DNA from: Deltaproteobacteria bacterium
Lineage (GTDB): Bacteria; Desulfobacterota; SM23-61
Reading direction: 5' to 3'
Length of the DNA stretch: 64,000 nucleotides
Assembly (NCBI GenBank): GCA_016875165.1
Contig: VGSF01000017.1
Location: 1-64,000, forward strand
Below the pieces are notes generated by a model. That model was not told the DNA's origin, did no database searches, and worked only from the letters and a program-made list of their open reading frames with translations. A program made the translations under genes and the position numbers. How positions within the stretch are numbered: the first letter of the stretch is position 1; the number at the start of each line of letters is the position of its first letter. This document shows positions 7,549-15,980 of this stretch, one piece after another.

Positions 7549-8508
7549 TCAAACCGCAAGGAGGGCTGCCCTTTTTATTTTCTGGATTTGGTCTTCTTGC
7601 TCTTTAAGAACTCTTTGGGCCTGGACTACGCTTATTTTTTGAAACCGAACCTTGTCCCCAGGCTTGGCCTGACCCAGTCGATCCTGATCTATCGTTATCA
7701 CCACGGCGATTTTGGAGTAACCCCCAGTCGTCTGGCCATCGGTGAGGAGTATAATGGGCATGCCATCTCCGGGGACCTGCACTGAACCAGGGGGGGTAGC
7801 ATCTGTAAGGATGTCGGCCCCCAATTTATGCTTAATTTTGGGGCCCTTCAGTCGGTATCCCATCCGGTCGGCTTGCGGCGTGATCTCGTACTCGCTGGTT
7901 AAGAAAGTCTCGATCCCCCGGTGGGTGAAATAATCACTCTGGGGTCCGGGGACCACCCGCACCATCCATTCCTTCCCATATACTGGAATTAAATCTGGTG
8001 GAAAGCGATAAGCAGGATTCAGTCGGAAGCAACTGGCCTTTGATTCCTTCACCTCAAGCACGTCCCCCTTGGCCAAGGCCCGGCCCAGGCCTCCTAATTT
8101 GGAAAGAAGGTGAGTGGAATGGCTCCCCATTATCAGAGGAATGTCGATTCCCCCGGATATAGCCAAATAAGCCCGGCAGCCGCTCTTGGGAGGGCCGAAA
8201 GAAAGGACATCGCCCCCCTTCAAATCCAGGGCCTGCCACATGGGTGCCTGAACCGCGTTGATCTGGGGAGAGAGGTCTCCCCCGGTGATGGCGATCTGCA
8301 ATTCCCTCAGGAATTTTAATTTGGGCCCGATTACCGTGATCTCGAGAGCTGCTGCCCCACCATCATTGCCCACCAAAAGGTTAGCAACTCTGAGGGAGAA
8401 TTTATCCATGGCTCCCGAGACCGATACTCCGTACTGCTGGTATCCATATCGTCCGCGATCCTGAATCGTAGTCAGGGCGCCGGGCTGAAGAACTTCTAAA
8501 ACCTCCAC
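7549..8508 (-). CDS. pxpC: 5-oxoprolinase subunit PxpC (KipA/AHS2 biotin-dependent carboxyltransferase family)
   Basis: A 319-residue AHS2/KipA-family protein: LQPGALTTIQDRGRYGYQQYG at the N-terminus, GDLSPQINAVQAPMW, SGGIDIPLIMGSHSTHLLSKLGG, and VQVPGDGMPIILLTDGQTTGGY, all hallmarks of this family. It forms the ring-opening complex with PxpB. The start is GTG at 8508, after GAGGAAGG. It overlaps the following pxpB by only a few bases. The upstream gap to pxpA (265 bp) holds a perfect hairpin and repeat termini, so the pair may be partly uncoupled from pxpA. A paralogue lies at 46849. Confidence 0.87.
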   Translation of the reverse strand: MEVLEVLQPGALTTIQDRGRYGYQQYGVSVSGAMDKFSLRVANLLVGNDGGAAALEITVIGPKLKFLRELQIAITGGDLSPQINAVQAPMWQALDLKGGDVLSFGPPKSGCRAYLAISGGIDIPLIMGSHSTHLLSKLGGLGRALAKGDVLEVKESKASCFRLNPAYRFPPDLIPVYGKEWMVRVVPGPQSDYFTHRGIETFLTSEYEITPQADRMGYRLKGPKIKHKLGADILTDATPPGSVQVPGDGMPIILLTDGQTTGGYSKIAVVITIDQDRLGQAKPGDKVRFQKISVVQAQRVLKEQEDQIQKIKRAALLAV

Positions 8509-8528
8509 AACCTTCCTCTAAATTTTTG

Positions 8529-8770
8529 GGGACGCAGATTTGCGCAGATAAAAAGGGGCTAAATTTAAACGCGTGGAAGTGTTGACGGATAAAGGGGTGA
8601 AAGCCTAAAGGTGTCAATGCATGTACACATCTACCCATCTACACATTTTCGCATTTACGCCTTTGCCATTTGCGCCTTGCGCCCTATACCTTAAGCCTTT
8701 TCTTAATCCTGAAAATCTGCGTTTACCCTGTTAGATGTTTCCTATCTAACAGGGTAAATCTGCGCTCTAT
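8529..8770. repeat. GACGCAGAT-ended inverted-repeat element between pxpA and pxpC
   Basis: Left end GGGGACGCAGATTTGCGCAG and right end AAATCTGCGCTCTATG mirror each other. A related element lies at 10389-10561. Inside lie runs of degenerate words (CATTTGCGCCTTGCGCC) and the 15-bp hairpin at 8722-8758. The right end stops three bases from the pxpA stop codon. Confidence 0.55.
8722..8758. other. perfect 15-bp stem-loop downstream of pxpA
   Basis: TTTACCCTGTTAGAT, a 7-nt loop, then ATCTAACAGGGTAAA: a perfect 15-bp inverted repeat about 16 bp after the pxpA stop. No T-run follows on either strand, so it is not a classical terminator. It could be an mRNA-stabilising or processing hairpin, or part of the enclosing repeat. 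Confidence 0.7.
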
Positions 8771-8773
8771 GAA

Positions 8774-9550
8774 TTAAATCAACTCCCTCATGGGAACGAC
8801 CTGGACTCCCGCTGTTTCCAGTCTCTTCCGTATGGTCTGAGCTACTTTGACCGCGCTGGAAGTGTCTCCGTGAACCATGACGGTCTGCCCGGAAACGTCC
8901 ATTTCTTTTCCTTCAATGGTTGTAACCTTCCCCTCGGTCACCATCCGCAAAACACGATCCGCACACTCTTCCGGATCGGTAATAACGGCCCCGGCTTTTT
9001 TCCGGGATATGAGCATTCCGCTGGCGTCCAGGGCCCGATCGGCGAAGAACTTCCGCACCACCTTCAGTCCGGCCTTGGCCGCCTCTCGGGCCATCAAATC
9101 TCCTTTGGGGCCGTAGATCAAGGGGACGATCAGCTCTTTATCCAATTGGGCGACGGCGGCGATCCCTGCCCGGGCAATCTCTTCATTGTCGCTGTTAAAG
9201 GAAGTTCCGGCGCTGCCGTGCCAGGTGAAGTGTTGAAGTTCTTCTCCCTCAGCCCGGGCGATGGCCTGAAGAGCTCCGCCCTGATACAGGGAATAGTTGA
9301 GGTACTCTTCAGGTGAGAGGGCCATCAATCTCCGCCCGAACCCCATGAGATCCGGGAAGCCCACATGGGTCCCGATCTTCACTCCATGTTTCTGGGCCAG
9401 TTTCACCGTATGCCGCATCACCATGGGTTCACCAGCATGAAAACCACAGGCCACGTTAGCCGAAGAGATATATTCCATTAACTCCTCGTCAAACCCCAAC
9501 TTCCAGCGTCCGAAGCTTTCTCCCACGTCAGCGCTGATATCGATTTTCAT
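8774..9550 (-). CDS. pxpA: PxpA-like (LamB/YcsF family) lactam hydrolase subunit, divergent
   Basis: A 258-residue LamB/YcsF family protein, the partner of PxpB and PxpC. Family hallmarks are present: ISADVGESFGRWKLG, SANVACGFHAGEPMVMRHTV and GFPDLMGFGRR. The usual KPHGALYN block is replaced by FTWHGSAGTSFN, keeping the His but changing its surroundings. The usual GAHP appears as GTHV. The family acts with PxpBC to open 5-oxoproline. The altered block raises the possibility of a different cyclic amide. ATG 9550 is preceded by AAGGAGG. The gene stands between the AMDase pair and pxpC in one minus-strand cluster. Confidence 0.82.
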   Translation of the reverse strand: MKIDISADVGESFGRWKLGFDEELMEYISSANVACGFHAGEPMVMRHTVKLAQKHGVKIGTHVGFPDLMGFGRRLMALSPEEYLNYSLYQGGALQAIARAEGEELQHFTWHGSAGTSFNSDNEEIARAGIAAVAQLDKELIVPLIYGPKGDLMAREAAKAGLKVVRKFFADRALDASGMLISRKKAGAVITDPEECADRVLRMVTEGKVTTIEGKEMDVSGQTVMVHGDTSSAVKVAQTIRKRLETAGVQVVPMRELI

Positions 9551-9636
9551 ATTTTACCTCCTTGATCAGTTCGTTTAACCATCCCTTTTGGGCAATACCC
9601 CTGCCCGCCGGAGAGAGGCGTGAGAGTCAGAATCTT

Positions 9637-10365
9637 CTAATGATGAAATAGTTCCCCATAACCTTTCACGCCGCCGACGCCAATTTCCTTTAGGGCCAGC
9701 CAGAGGGAGGCTTGATTACTGGTCACTACGGGCTTTCCCGTATCCGCCTCCAGCGATTCGATGATTTCGATCGTCCGGAAATTGGTGCAACTGATGAAGA
9801 TGCCCTCGGCCTCGGCGATATCGATCTCCCGGGCTGTCCGATAAGCATCGGCAGGGGGAAGGCAACCTTTATCTAAAGCATTGAGCAAACCGAGATGCTT
9901 TTCCTTTAAGATCGTTAGGCCAGGAATGGCCTTTTCCAAAAAAACTTTTTCCTTCTTCCCAATCTGTTGATTATACGGGCTGGCCAGAACGATCTTGTGC
10001 AGGTTCAGAGTCCGGAGGGCCTGAATCACGGCGCTACTGGTGGAGATGCCAGGAACTCCCGCTTCCTTCTTTATCCTCTCTCCAACCTCTCTGTCATATC
10101 CCGGTCCCTTGATGAAGCTACCAGTCGTACAGGCATAGATGATCACCGTGGGTTCAACGCTGGAAAGCTCGCGGGCAGCCCGTTCAATTTCCGTATTCAT
10201 GCCCATCATCGCCGCTTCTTTCTCTTTTTCAGTCTCCACGACAGGGTTGAATACCCGGGCGGTGTGGAGGGAAACCCCCTCCGGAAGCATCCGGTAGAAC
10301 TCTTCCTCGCAAACTGTGTTGGAAGAAGGAACGATCAATCCGATTTTACCCCGCCATCCATACAT
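9637..10365 (-). CDS. maleate isomerase / arylmalonate decarboxylase family protein 1
   Basis: 242 residues of the Asp/Glu racemase superfamily, AMDase/maleate cis-trans isomerase group. The two catalytic cysteines expected for cofactor-free racemisation or isomerisation are Cys79 (IYACTTGSF) and Cys193 (ISCTNFRTIE). The N-terminus MYGWRGKIGLIVPSSNT is shared exactly with the next gene, a tandem paralogue. Possible reactions: maleate to fumarate, or racemisation of a hydantoin or alpha-amino-acid-like carbanion. The neighbouring lactam and carbamoyl hydrolases make a stereochemical inversion step plausible. ATG 10365 has GGGAG ahead. Substrate is inferred, not shown. Confidence 0.82.
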   Translation of the reverse strand: MYGWRGKIGLIVPSSNTVCEEEFYRMLPEGVSLHTARVFNPVVETEKEKEAAMMGMNTEIERAARELSSVEPTVIIYACTTGSFIKGPGYDREVGERIKKEAGVPGISTSSAVIQALRTLNLHKIVLASPYNQQIGKKEKVFLEKAIPGLTILKEKHLGLLNALDKGCLPPADAYRTAREIDIAEAEGIFISCTNFRTIEIIESLEADTGKPVVTSNQASLWLALKEIGVGGVKGYGELFHH

Positions 10366-10388
10366 ATTTGAACTCCCTTAAAAATATT

Positions 10389-10561
10389 GGACGCAGATTT
10401 TCGCCGACGTTCATAGAAAAAAATTAATCTAATTTTTCATGATTGGAGCGACACCCGCGAACAATGAAAATCCCCCCCGCCCCCCTTTACGAAAAGGGGG
10501 TTGGGGAGATTTGAAAGCTATTTTCTAACGAATCCAAAAAATCTGCGTTCATCTGCGTCCC
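10389..10561. repeat. GACGCAGAT-ended element enclosing a C-rich hairpin
   Basis: Ends are GGACGCAGATTTTCGC and ATCTGCGTTCATCTGCGTCC. It contains at 10467-10513 the AAAATCCCCCC / GGGGAGATTT hairpin that recurs at 21900 and 40226. The right end is 5 bp from the stop codon of the AMDase gene at 10567. Confidence 0.6.
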
Positions 10562-10566
10562 AAAAA

Positions 10567-11295
10567 CTATTTTTGAAAAAGGCTCCCGAAGCCCTTGGGC
10601 CCGGGGACATCGAGGGTTTTCAGGGCCATCCAGAAAGAAGCTTGGGTGCTCGAGATAACCGGTTTTCCGGAGTCTTTTTCCAACTGCTCGATGATTTCAA
10701 TAGTTCTCCAGTTGGTACAACTGATGAAAAGGCTCTCTGCTTCGGGTCGATCAACTTCCCGCGCAGTTTGATAGGCCGATTGAGGGGTCAGGCGCCCTTT
10801 GGGGAGGTTGGCCACGTATCCCAGATGCTTTTGGGCGACGACTTTCAACCCGGGAATCTCCTCCTCCAAGAAGCGGGTTTCCTTTTCACCGATGAATTGG
10901 GCATAGGGGGTAGCCAGGGCAATTCGCTTCAGCCCAAAGGCCTTCAAAGCTTCCACCACTGCTGTGGTTGTCGAATAACCGAGGATCCCTGTCTCCCTCT
11001 TTATCTTTTCCCCGAGTTCTCGATCATAACCAGGGCCTTTGATGAAGCTCGCAGTGGTGCAGGCATAAATTATGACGCCGGGCTGGACGCTGGCCACTTC
11101 CCTGGCCGCTCGCAGGAGCTCTGTGCTCATCTCCATCATCGCCTTTTCCTTCTCCCCCTCCTCCGTGACCTCTGGGTTGAATACCCTGGACGTATGCACA
11201 GATACCCCATCGGGAGCCATATGGTGAAATTCCATTTCACAAGTTGTGTTAGAGGACGGGACAATCAGGCCGATCTTCCCTCGCCATCCATACAT
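10567..11295 (-). CDS. maleate isomerase / arylmalonate decarboxylase family protein 2
   Basis: 242 residues, the same length as the next gene downstream and clearly its paralogue. Cys79 (IYACTTASF) and Cys193 (ISCTNWRTIE) occupy identical positions. The ATG at 11295 is chosen because AGGAGG lies six bases before it and the product then aligns end to end with its paralogue; the longer open frame upstream is repeat-derived. The two copies differ mostly in the middle (110-170), which may reflect different substrates or a heteromer. The gene is followed by a repeat element and the paralogue. Confidence 0.82.
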   Translation of the reverse strand: MYGWRGKIGLIVPSSNTTCEMEFHHMAPDGVSVHTSRVFNPEVTEEGEKEKAMMEMSTELLRAAREVASVQPGVIIYACTTASFIKGPGYDRELGEKIKRETGILGYSTTTAVVEALKAFGLKRIALATPYAQFIGEKETRFLEEEIPGLKVVAQKHLGYVANLPKGRLTPQSAYQTAREVDRPEAESLFISCTNWRTIEIIEQLEKDSGKPVISSTQASFWMALKTLDVPGPKGFGSLFQK

Positions 11296-11463
11296 CTCAG
11301 ACCTCCTTAAGCCGCAAATCGCAAGAGCGCAAGGCGTGAGGGCGTAAATGGTGAATGGTGAGTAGTGAATGGTAAAAGGTTTCCTTCTCACGCACTCGGG
11401 CCTTACGACTTACGGTCTCTTTCTGTCTCCTAAATTCTGGCTCCTGACTACTGAATTCTATCT

Positions 11464-12444
11464 TTACTCGGGTTTGATCCCCCCAATGGTAACCAGTTCC
11501 TTCCACTTCTTATCTTCTTGGGATAAAAACTTGGCAAACTCATCGGGTCCTTTGGTAGAGATGGTGACTCCTTGACTGTCGCAGTAGTCCCTAAATTCTT
11601 TGGTTTCCACTGCCTTTTTAAAGGCTTGATAAAGGACGGTTACTCTATCTTTGGAAATCCCCTTAGGGCCGAGCCAGGAATAGAAGGTTATGAATTCGGC
11701 GTCCATTCCCAGCTCTTTAAACGTTTGGGCTTCAGGGACGAATTTACTTCTTTCTGGAGCGGCGACTCCCACAGCCTTTAATTTCCCTCCTTGTATGAGA
11801 TGAAACGTATCCGTGATCCCAGCGACGATGGCATCGATATGCCCTCCCAGTATTGCTGGAATAGATGGGGCTGTTCCTTTATAGGGTACGTGGATAAACT
11901 TGACCCCTGCGGCCTGCTCCATCCCGATGGCTGAAATATGAAAGATGGCTCCATGACCAGAATTTCCCATCCGGATTTTCCCCGGATTTGCTTTGGCATA
12001 TTCGAGGAACTCTTTCAGGGTGTTCCATGTAGCTTCTTTCCGAACCAGGATGGCGCAGGGCGAATAGCCGCCGAACATAAGGGGTTCAAATTTCACATAA
12101 TCGATTTCCGCCTTCATTGTATATTTAAGAATATTAATCGACGGCGAGGCCTGACCGATGGTGTAGCCATCGGGGGTAGAATTGGCGATTTCATTAAATC
12201 CGATGGATGCCCCTCCCCCCGGCTTGTTGATGATCACGACAGTTTGGCCCAAGGCTTTTCCCAAATGAGGTTGCAGGGCTCGGGCCGTCAAATCTTGTCC
12301 CCCTCCTGCGGACCAGGAAATAATCAGGGTAACCGGTTTGCTGGGAAACTTCTCATGGGCGAAGGATTGATTTGCCGCCAAGGTCAAAACCAAAAGAACG
12401 GCCACCGCAATCGCTGCCTTAATTTTTCTCCTATCTTTTCTCAT
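11464..12444 (-). CDS. tripartite tricarboxylate transporter binding protein TctC (Bug family) 1
   Basis: A 326-residue periplasmic binding protein with a signal peptide ending near ANQSFA. It continues with KFPSKPVTLIISWSAGGGQD, the standard first strand of the Bug/TctC family, followed by INKPGGGASIGF. It delivers a carboxylic acid to the TctA membrane channel encoded 115 bp upstream on the same strand. SD AGGAGG precedes the ATG at 12444. Bug proteins bind small carboxylates through water-mediated contacts, so the ligand is not predictable. Context suggests an N-carbamoyl or lactam-type acid. No TctB gene is present in this cluster. Confidence 0.9.
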   Translation of the reverse strand: MRKDRRKIKAAIAVAVLLVLTLAANQSFAHEKFPSKPVTLIISWSAGGGQDLTARALQPHLGKALGQTVVIINKPGGGASIGFNEIANSTPDGYTIGQASPSINILKYTMKAEIDYVKFEPLMFGGYSPCAILVRKEATWNTLKEFLEYAKANPGKIRMGNSGHGAIFHISAIGMEQAAGVKFIHVPYKGTAPSIPAILGGHIDAIVAGITDTFHLIQGGKLKAVGVAAPERSKFVPEAQTFKELGMDAEFITFYSWLGPKGISKDRVTVLYQAFKKAVETKEFRDYCDSQGVTISTKGPDEFAKFLSQEDKKWKELVTIGGIKPE

Positions 12445-12558
12445 TTCTTTCCCTCCTTCCTAAAAATCATCTGGGTCGTCGCTCATGAGTTCATCATGTT
12501 TAGGGAGTCCTGGGGAGTAAAGCAAATCCCCTCGATCGAGCAGGGAATAGTCTTCGAG

Positions 12559-14082
12559 CTAACGGACGGCACCCTCACCTCCTTCCCCGATCTTTTCCAG
12601 CAATTTTCTCCTCCTCACCGAGGAAAAAATCGAAGATAAGATGAAAAATAGAGTCAAGAACATAAGGGTTGCGGAAATGGGCCTTTTGAAAAATATGGCC
12701 AGGTCGCCACTCGAAACAATTAGCGATTGCCTAAAGGACTCTTCCCACATAGGGCACAAGATATAGGCAAAGATCAAGGGAGCAGGCTCGAAACCGGTCT
12801 TTCTCAATAAATAACCGATGAGACCGAAGAAGACCATCAGATTGATCTCCAAAAGACTGTTATTATTGGCGTAAGCTCCGATTAAACAGAAAAGGAAGAT
12901 AAGGGGGAAAAGGGTTCCATAGGGTACCCTCAGGAGTCTTACCCAGATCCTGATCAGGGGAAGATTCAGGATCAAAAGCATGATATTCCCCAAGTACATG
13001 CTCATAATGGTTCCCCAGAAAACATCGGGATGATTTTCTAAAAGCAAAGGACCGGGGATGACCCCGTGGATTCTCAGGGCACCTAAAAGAAGAGCCATCG
13101 TCGCCGAGGTAGGAATCCCGAAGGTCAAAAGGGGGATAAAAGCTCCGGCGGTGGCGGCATTGTTGGCCGATTCGGGACCGGCCACCCCTTCAATGGCCCC
13201 TTGGCCAAATTTACCCGGATTCCGGGAAATCCGCTTTTCTACGGTATAGGAGACGAAGGAGGAGATAATATTTCCCGGGCCGGGAAGGACCCCCAGGAAA
13301 AACCCCAAAACCGAACCGCGGGCAATGGGTTTGGCTGAAGCCTTCCAATCCTCCCTATCGGGAAGCAAACCTCCGATATGAGTCTGGAAGATCTGCCTTT
13401 TGAAGGTCTGTTCTAAATTTACCAAGACCTCCCCCACCCCATAAAGGCCCATGACGACCGGAACGATGCCCAGACCGTCGTACAATTCTTTAATCCCAAA
13501 AGTAAAACGGATAACCCCTGAAACACTATCAATCCCGACGGTTCCGATAATCATTCCGACGGCAGCCATGGCAAAGGCTTTGATCATGGAGCCAGAGGCC
13601 AGGTAGGCCAACAAGGTTAGAGCGAAAAAGATAAGGGCAAAAAATTCGGCTGGCCCAAAATTCAGGGCGAATCGGGCCACTGGCGGAGCCATCAATTGGA
13701 GCAAAAAAACCCCAAAGGTTCCGGCGATGAAAGACCCGAAGGCTGCGATTCCTAAGGCCCTCCCCGCCTTTCCTTGCCTGGCCATCTGGTATCCGTCCAA
13801 GCAGGTAACGACCGAGGCGGCTTCTCCAGGAATGTTGACCAAGATAGAAGTAGTCGAGCCTCCATACATGGACCCATAGAAAATTCCAGCCAGCATGATA
13901 ATCGCCGTAACCGCGGGAAGGTTGAAAGTGAAGGGAAGCAATAGGGCCACAGTGCCTGCTGGCCCAATACCGGGAAGAACGCCGATAAGGGTCCCTATAA
14001 AAACTCCCATGAAACAAAAGAAAAGGTTGATGGGAGTTAGGACAACTGAAAGTCCTACAAGGATGCCCTGGAAAGACTCCAT
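12559..14082 (-). CDS. tripartite tricarboxylate transporter large permease TctA 1
   Basis: A 507-residue membrane protein with about twelve segments. It has the two conserved TctA blocks: [14 protein letters not shown] near residue 35 and GFFLGVLPGPGNIISSF near residue 255. It also carries the family's IPGEAASVVTCLDGYQMA and [17 protein letters not shown]. It forms the sodium- or proton-coupled channel for the acid bound by TctC. Other Tct sets in this window include the small TctB subunit; here tctB is absent, though the C-terminal segment is slightly longer. The gene follows the nitrilase-family gene by 35 bp in the same direction. Confidence 0.92.
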   Translation of the reverse strand: MESFQGILVGLSVVLTPINLFFCFMGVFIGTLIGVLPGIGPAGTVALLLPFTFNLPAVTAIIMLAGIFYGSMYGGSTTSILVNIPGEAASVVTCLDGYQMARQGKAGRALGIAAFGSFIAGTFGVFLLQLMAPPVARFALNFGPAEFFALIFFALTLLAYLASGSMIKAFAMAAVGMIIGTVGIDSVSGVIRFTFGIKELYDGLGIVPVVMGLYGVGEVLVNLEQTFKRQIFQTHIGGLLPDREDWKASAKPIARGSVLGFFLGVLPGPGNIISSFVSYTVEKRISRNPGKFGQGAIEGVAGPESANNAATAGAFIPLLTFGIPTSATMALLLGALRIHGVIPGPLLLENHPDVFWGTIMSMYLGNIMLLILNLPLIRIWVRLLRVPYGTLFPLIFLFCLIGAYANNNSLLEINLMVFFGLIGYLLRKTGFEPAPLIFAYILCPMWEESFRQSLIVSSGDLAIFFKRPISATLMFLTLFFILSSIFSSVRRRKLLEKIGEGGEGAVR

Positions 14083-14117
14083 GATGAATTCTCTTCGGGC
14101 CCGCGACCCAAACCGGC

Positions 14118-14954
14118 TTAAAAACGTTGAACGATTTCCCCGTAGAGCTCAGGCCGACGATCGGCAAAAATGGGGAAGAAGGCTCTCTCTTCTAGCATCC
14201 TATCCTCGTAGAAGGTGGCATAGAGGACCTCTTCTTCTTCCCCTTCCGAACGGGCCAGGATCTGACCATCTGGGGCGGCAATCGCACTTCGGCCCATAAA
14301 TTCGCCCATCTCCTTTCCCACCCGGTTGCAGGCCACAAAATAGATCCGGTTCTCGTAGGCTCGCATCGCAGCCACATGATAGAGACTGTCGTAAGATGGC
14401 CTCTTCGGTCGATTAAAAGGAGCGCAGATGATCTCGGCCCCTTTAAGGGTCAGGACCCGCGAAATTTCCGGGAAGATGGCATCATAACAGACAACCATCC
14501 CCATATTGCCCAGTTCCGTTTTATAGACGTTCACTGTAGTTCCCGGATAGAAATAATGGTTCTCCTCCCCGGGAATGTGCAATTTATGGTGGACTCCCTC
14601 TATTTCTCCTTGGGGGTTGATTAGGACGGCGGAGTTGTACACGCTGGCCGGTATTTCCGGATGAAGTTCGCACAATCCGGCGATGAGGTAAATTCCGTAC
14701 TTTTTGGCTGCCTCCCCGAGTCCTTTGGTAAAGGGTCCCGGGATTTTCGCGGCTTTTTTAAAATAATCCCGGCCAAATTCTTTATTTCTTTCCTTGATAT
14801 AACCGGTGTTGGCTAATTCCGGGAAAACGATTAAATCCACCCCTTTCTCCTGCTGGATTTTTTCGATGAATTGGAGCATGTTATTTAGGTTTTTTTCCGG
14901 GTCCAGCCAGGCAATGTTCATCTGCACCGCAGCCACTTCAACTTTTTCTTTCAT
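14118..14954 (-). CDS. nitrilase-superfamily amidohydrolase (N-carbamoyl amino-acid/putrescine hydrolase-like)
   Basis: 278 residues from the ATG at 14954 (GGGGAGAAATAGGG ahead; the longer upstream open frame overlaps the preceding gene). The Glu-Lys-Cys triad is Glu46 (FPELANTGY), Lys124 (HHKLHIPGE) and Cys156 (VVCYDAIFPE). FRPG or HPEE motifs seen in other branches are absent. This branch typically hydrolyses N-carbamoyl-D-amino acids, N-carbamoylputrescine or beta-ureidopropionate, releasing CO2, ammonia and the amine. With hydantoinase and lactamase genes around it, a decarbamoylating role is a reasonable inference. The start lies within 4 bp of the creatininase-family stop codon (tight coupling). 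Confidence 0.85.
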   Translation of the reverse strand: MKEKVEVAAVQMNIAWLDPEKNLNNMLQFIEKIQQEKGVDLIVFPELANTGYIKERNKEFGRDYFKKAAKIPGPFTKGLGEAAKKYGIYLIAGLCELHPEIPASVYNSAVLINPQGEIEGVHHKLHIPGEENHYFYPGTTVNVYKTELGNMGMVVCYDAIFPEISRVLTLKGAEIICAPFNRPKRPSYDSLYHVAAMRAYENRIYFVACNRVGKEMGEFMGRSAIAAPDGQILARSEGEEEEVLYATFYEDRMLEERAFFPIFADRRPELYGEIVQRF

Positions 14955-14956
14955 CC

Positions 14957-15754
14957 CTATTTCTCCCCATCTGTAAGTGGATTCACGCCTTCCGGGTATG
15001 GGAGTTCCGCCTTCTGCAAATCCTGGCATAGTTCCACTAAATACTTCATGCACCTTTTGATAATTTCTTCTCCCTTTTCCTTGGTGGCCTTCGTGGGGTC
15101 CCCGATCACGCCGCAGGCGCTCAATTGTCTCATATCGCTGTACATGAAGAGCACCGGATAGTCGCCGCTATGTTTTAAATAAAATGGATTAGAAGGAACC
15201 TCTGCCTTCATTTGATCCTGCCGAACCAGATCGGGCCGAAGAGCCCAGAGAAGAGAGGTAGCCAGTTCACTGGCATGACCCATGGGGAAAGATTTCCCTT
15301 CTACCAGATCGGCACACAATTTGTTTTGTAGCCGCCACCAGTCTAAAGTGAGGACTAAATAACCCTCTTTTCTCAGGGTTTCGCCGGCTATGTTGAAAGA
15401 CCAGATATTGGGCAGATGGGGCGTAAGGATGAAAAATCTTTTGAAACCATGATTCCCCAAGCTCCGGCAGATATCTTTGACCAGCTCGATTAGGATTTCA
15501 CTTCGGATCACGATCGTTCCGGGATACCGGGAAAAAAGAGCAGAGTTTCCCCAGGGAATGAACGGGGCAACCGGAAGATCGGTCTCTCGGGCCAGTCGGA
15601 GAGATATCTCATAGGCTACAATGGCATCCAGCGAGAGAGGAAGATGGGGTCCGTTGTTTTCGTTGGTTCCTGCGGGGATAATGATGGTTTGTTTTTCTTC
15701 AGCGACCTTCTTGAGCTCCGGCCAAGTCATTTCAGAGATCAAATACTTCTCCAT
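14957..15754 (-). CDS. creatininase-family amidohydrolase, atypical metal site
   Basis: About 265 residues starting at MEKYLISEMTWPELKK. The family opening motif appears as PAGTNENNGPHLPLSLD. In standard creatininases and FAPy deformylases it reads GSxEQHGPHLPLxTD, so the metal-ligand His of EQHG is Asn here. The usual NGHGGN block is replaced by LTPHLPN. GHASELATS, equivalent to GHAGExETS, is retained. The enzyme family opens small cyclic amides such as creatinine. The altered ligands suggest a changed metal site or substrate. First gene of the minus-strand cluster, with TATAAT at 15787-15782 just upstream. The start could also be 8 codons earlier. Confidence 0.78.
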   Translation of the reverse strand: MEKYLISEMTWPELKKVAEEKQTIIIPAGTNENNGPHLPLSLDAIVAYEISLRLARETDLPVAPFIPWGNSALFSRYPGTIVIRSEILIELVKDICRSLGNHGFKRFFILTPHLPNIWSFNIAGETLRKEGYLVLTLDWWRLQNKLCADLVEGKSFPMGHASELATSLLWALRPDLVRQDQMKAEVPSNPFYLKHSGDYPVLFMYSDMRQLSACGVIGDPTKATKEKGEEIIKRCMKYLVELCQDLQKAELPYPEGVNPLTDGEK

Positions 15755-15980
15755 ACTCCCACTTCCTCTTCCAATCATTAAATTATACGCAAAATATCAC
15801 ACCTGGTTGTTGGAGTCAACTCGTTTTTAGGCTTTCCGTTGATCACGGGGGGTAGAGGAGTGGATTAAGGGGACCAGCCTAACAAAAAAACGGTCCTTGA
15901 CTCTGTCCGTCAAATTTAATACCCTTCATGAATTATGGGGCAGCCTTTTATCATTGGCGTTTGGCCAGAAAGGAAACTTA

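Noticed and set aside
15782-15787. TATAAT (minus strand) ahead of the creatininase-family gene
   Set aside because: A good -10 by itself, but no -35 at usual spacing; a TTGACT lies 26 bp upstream, too far. Mentioned in the gene entry only.
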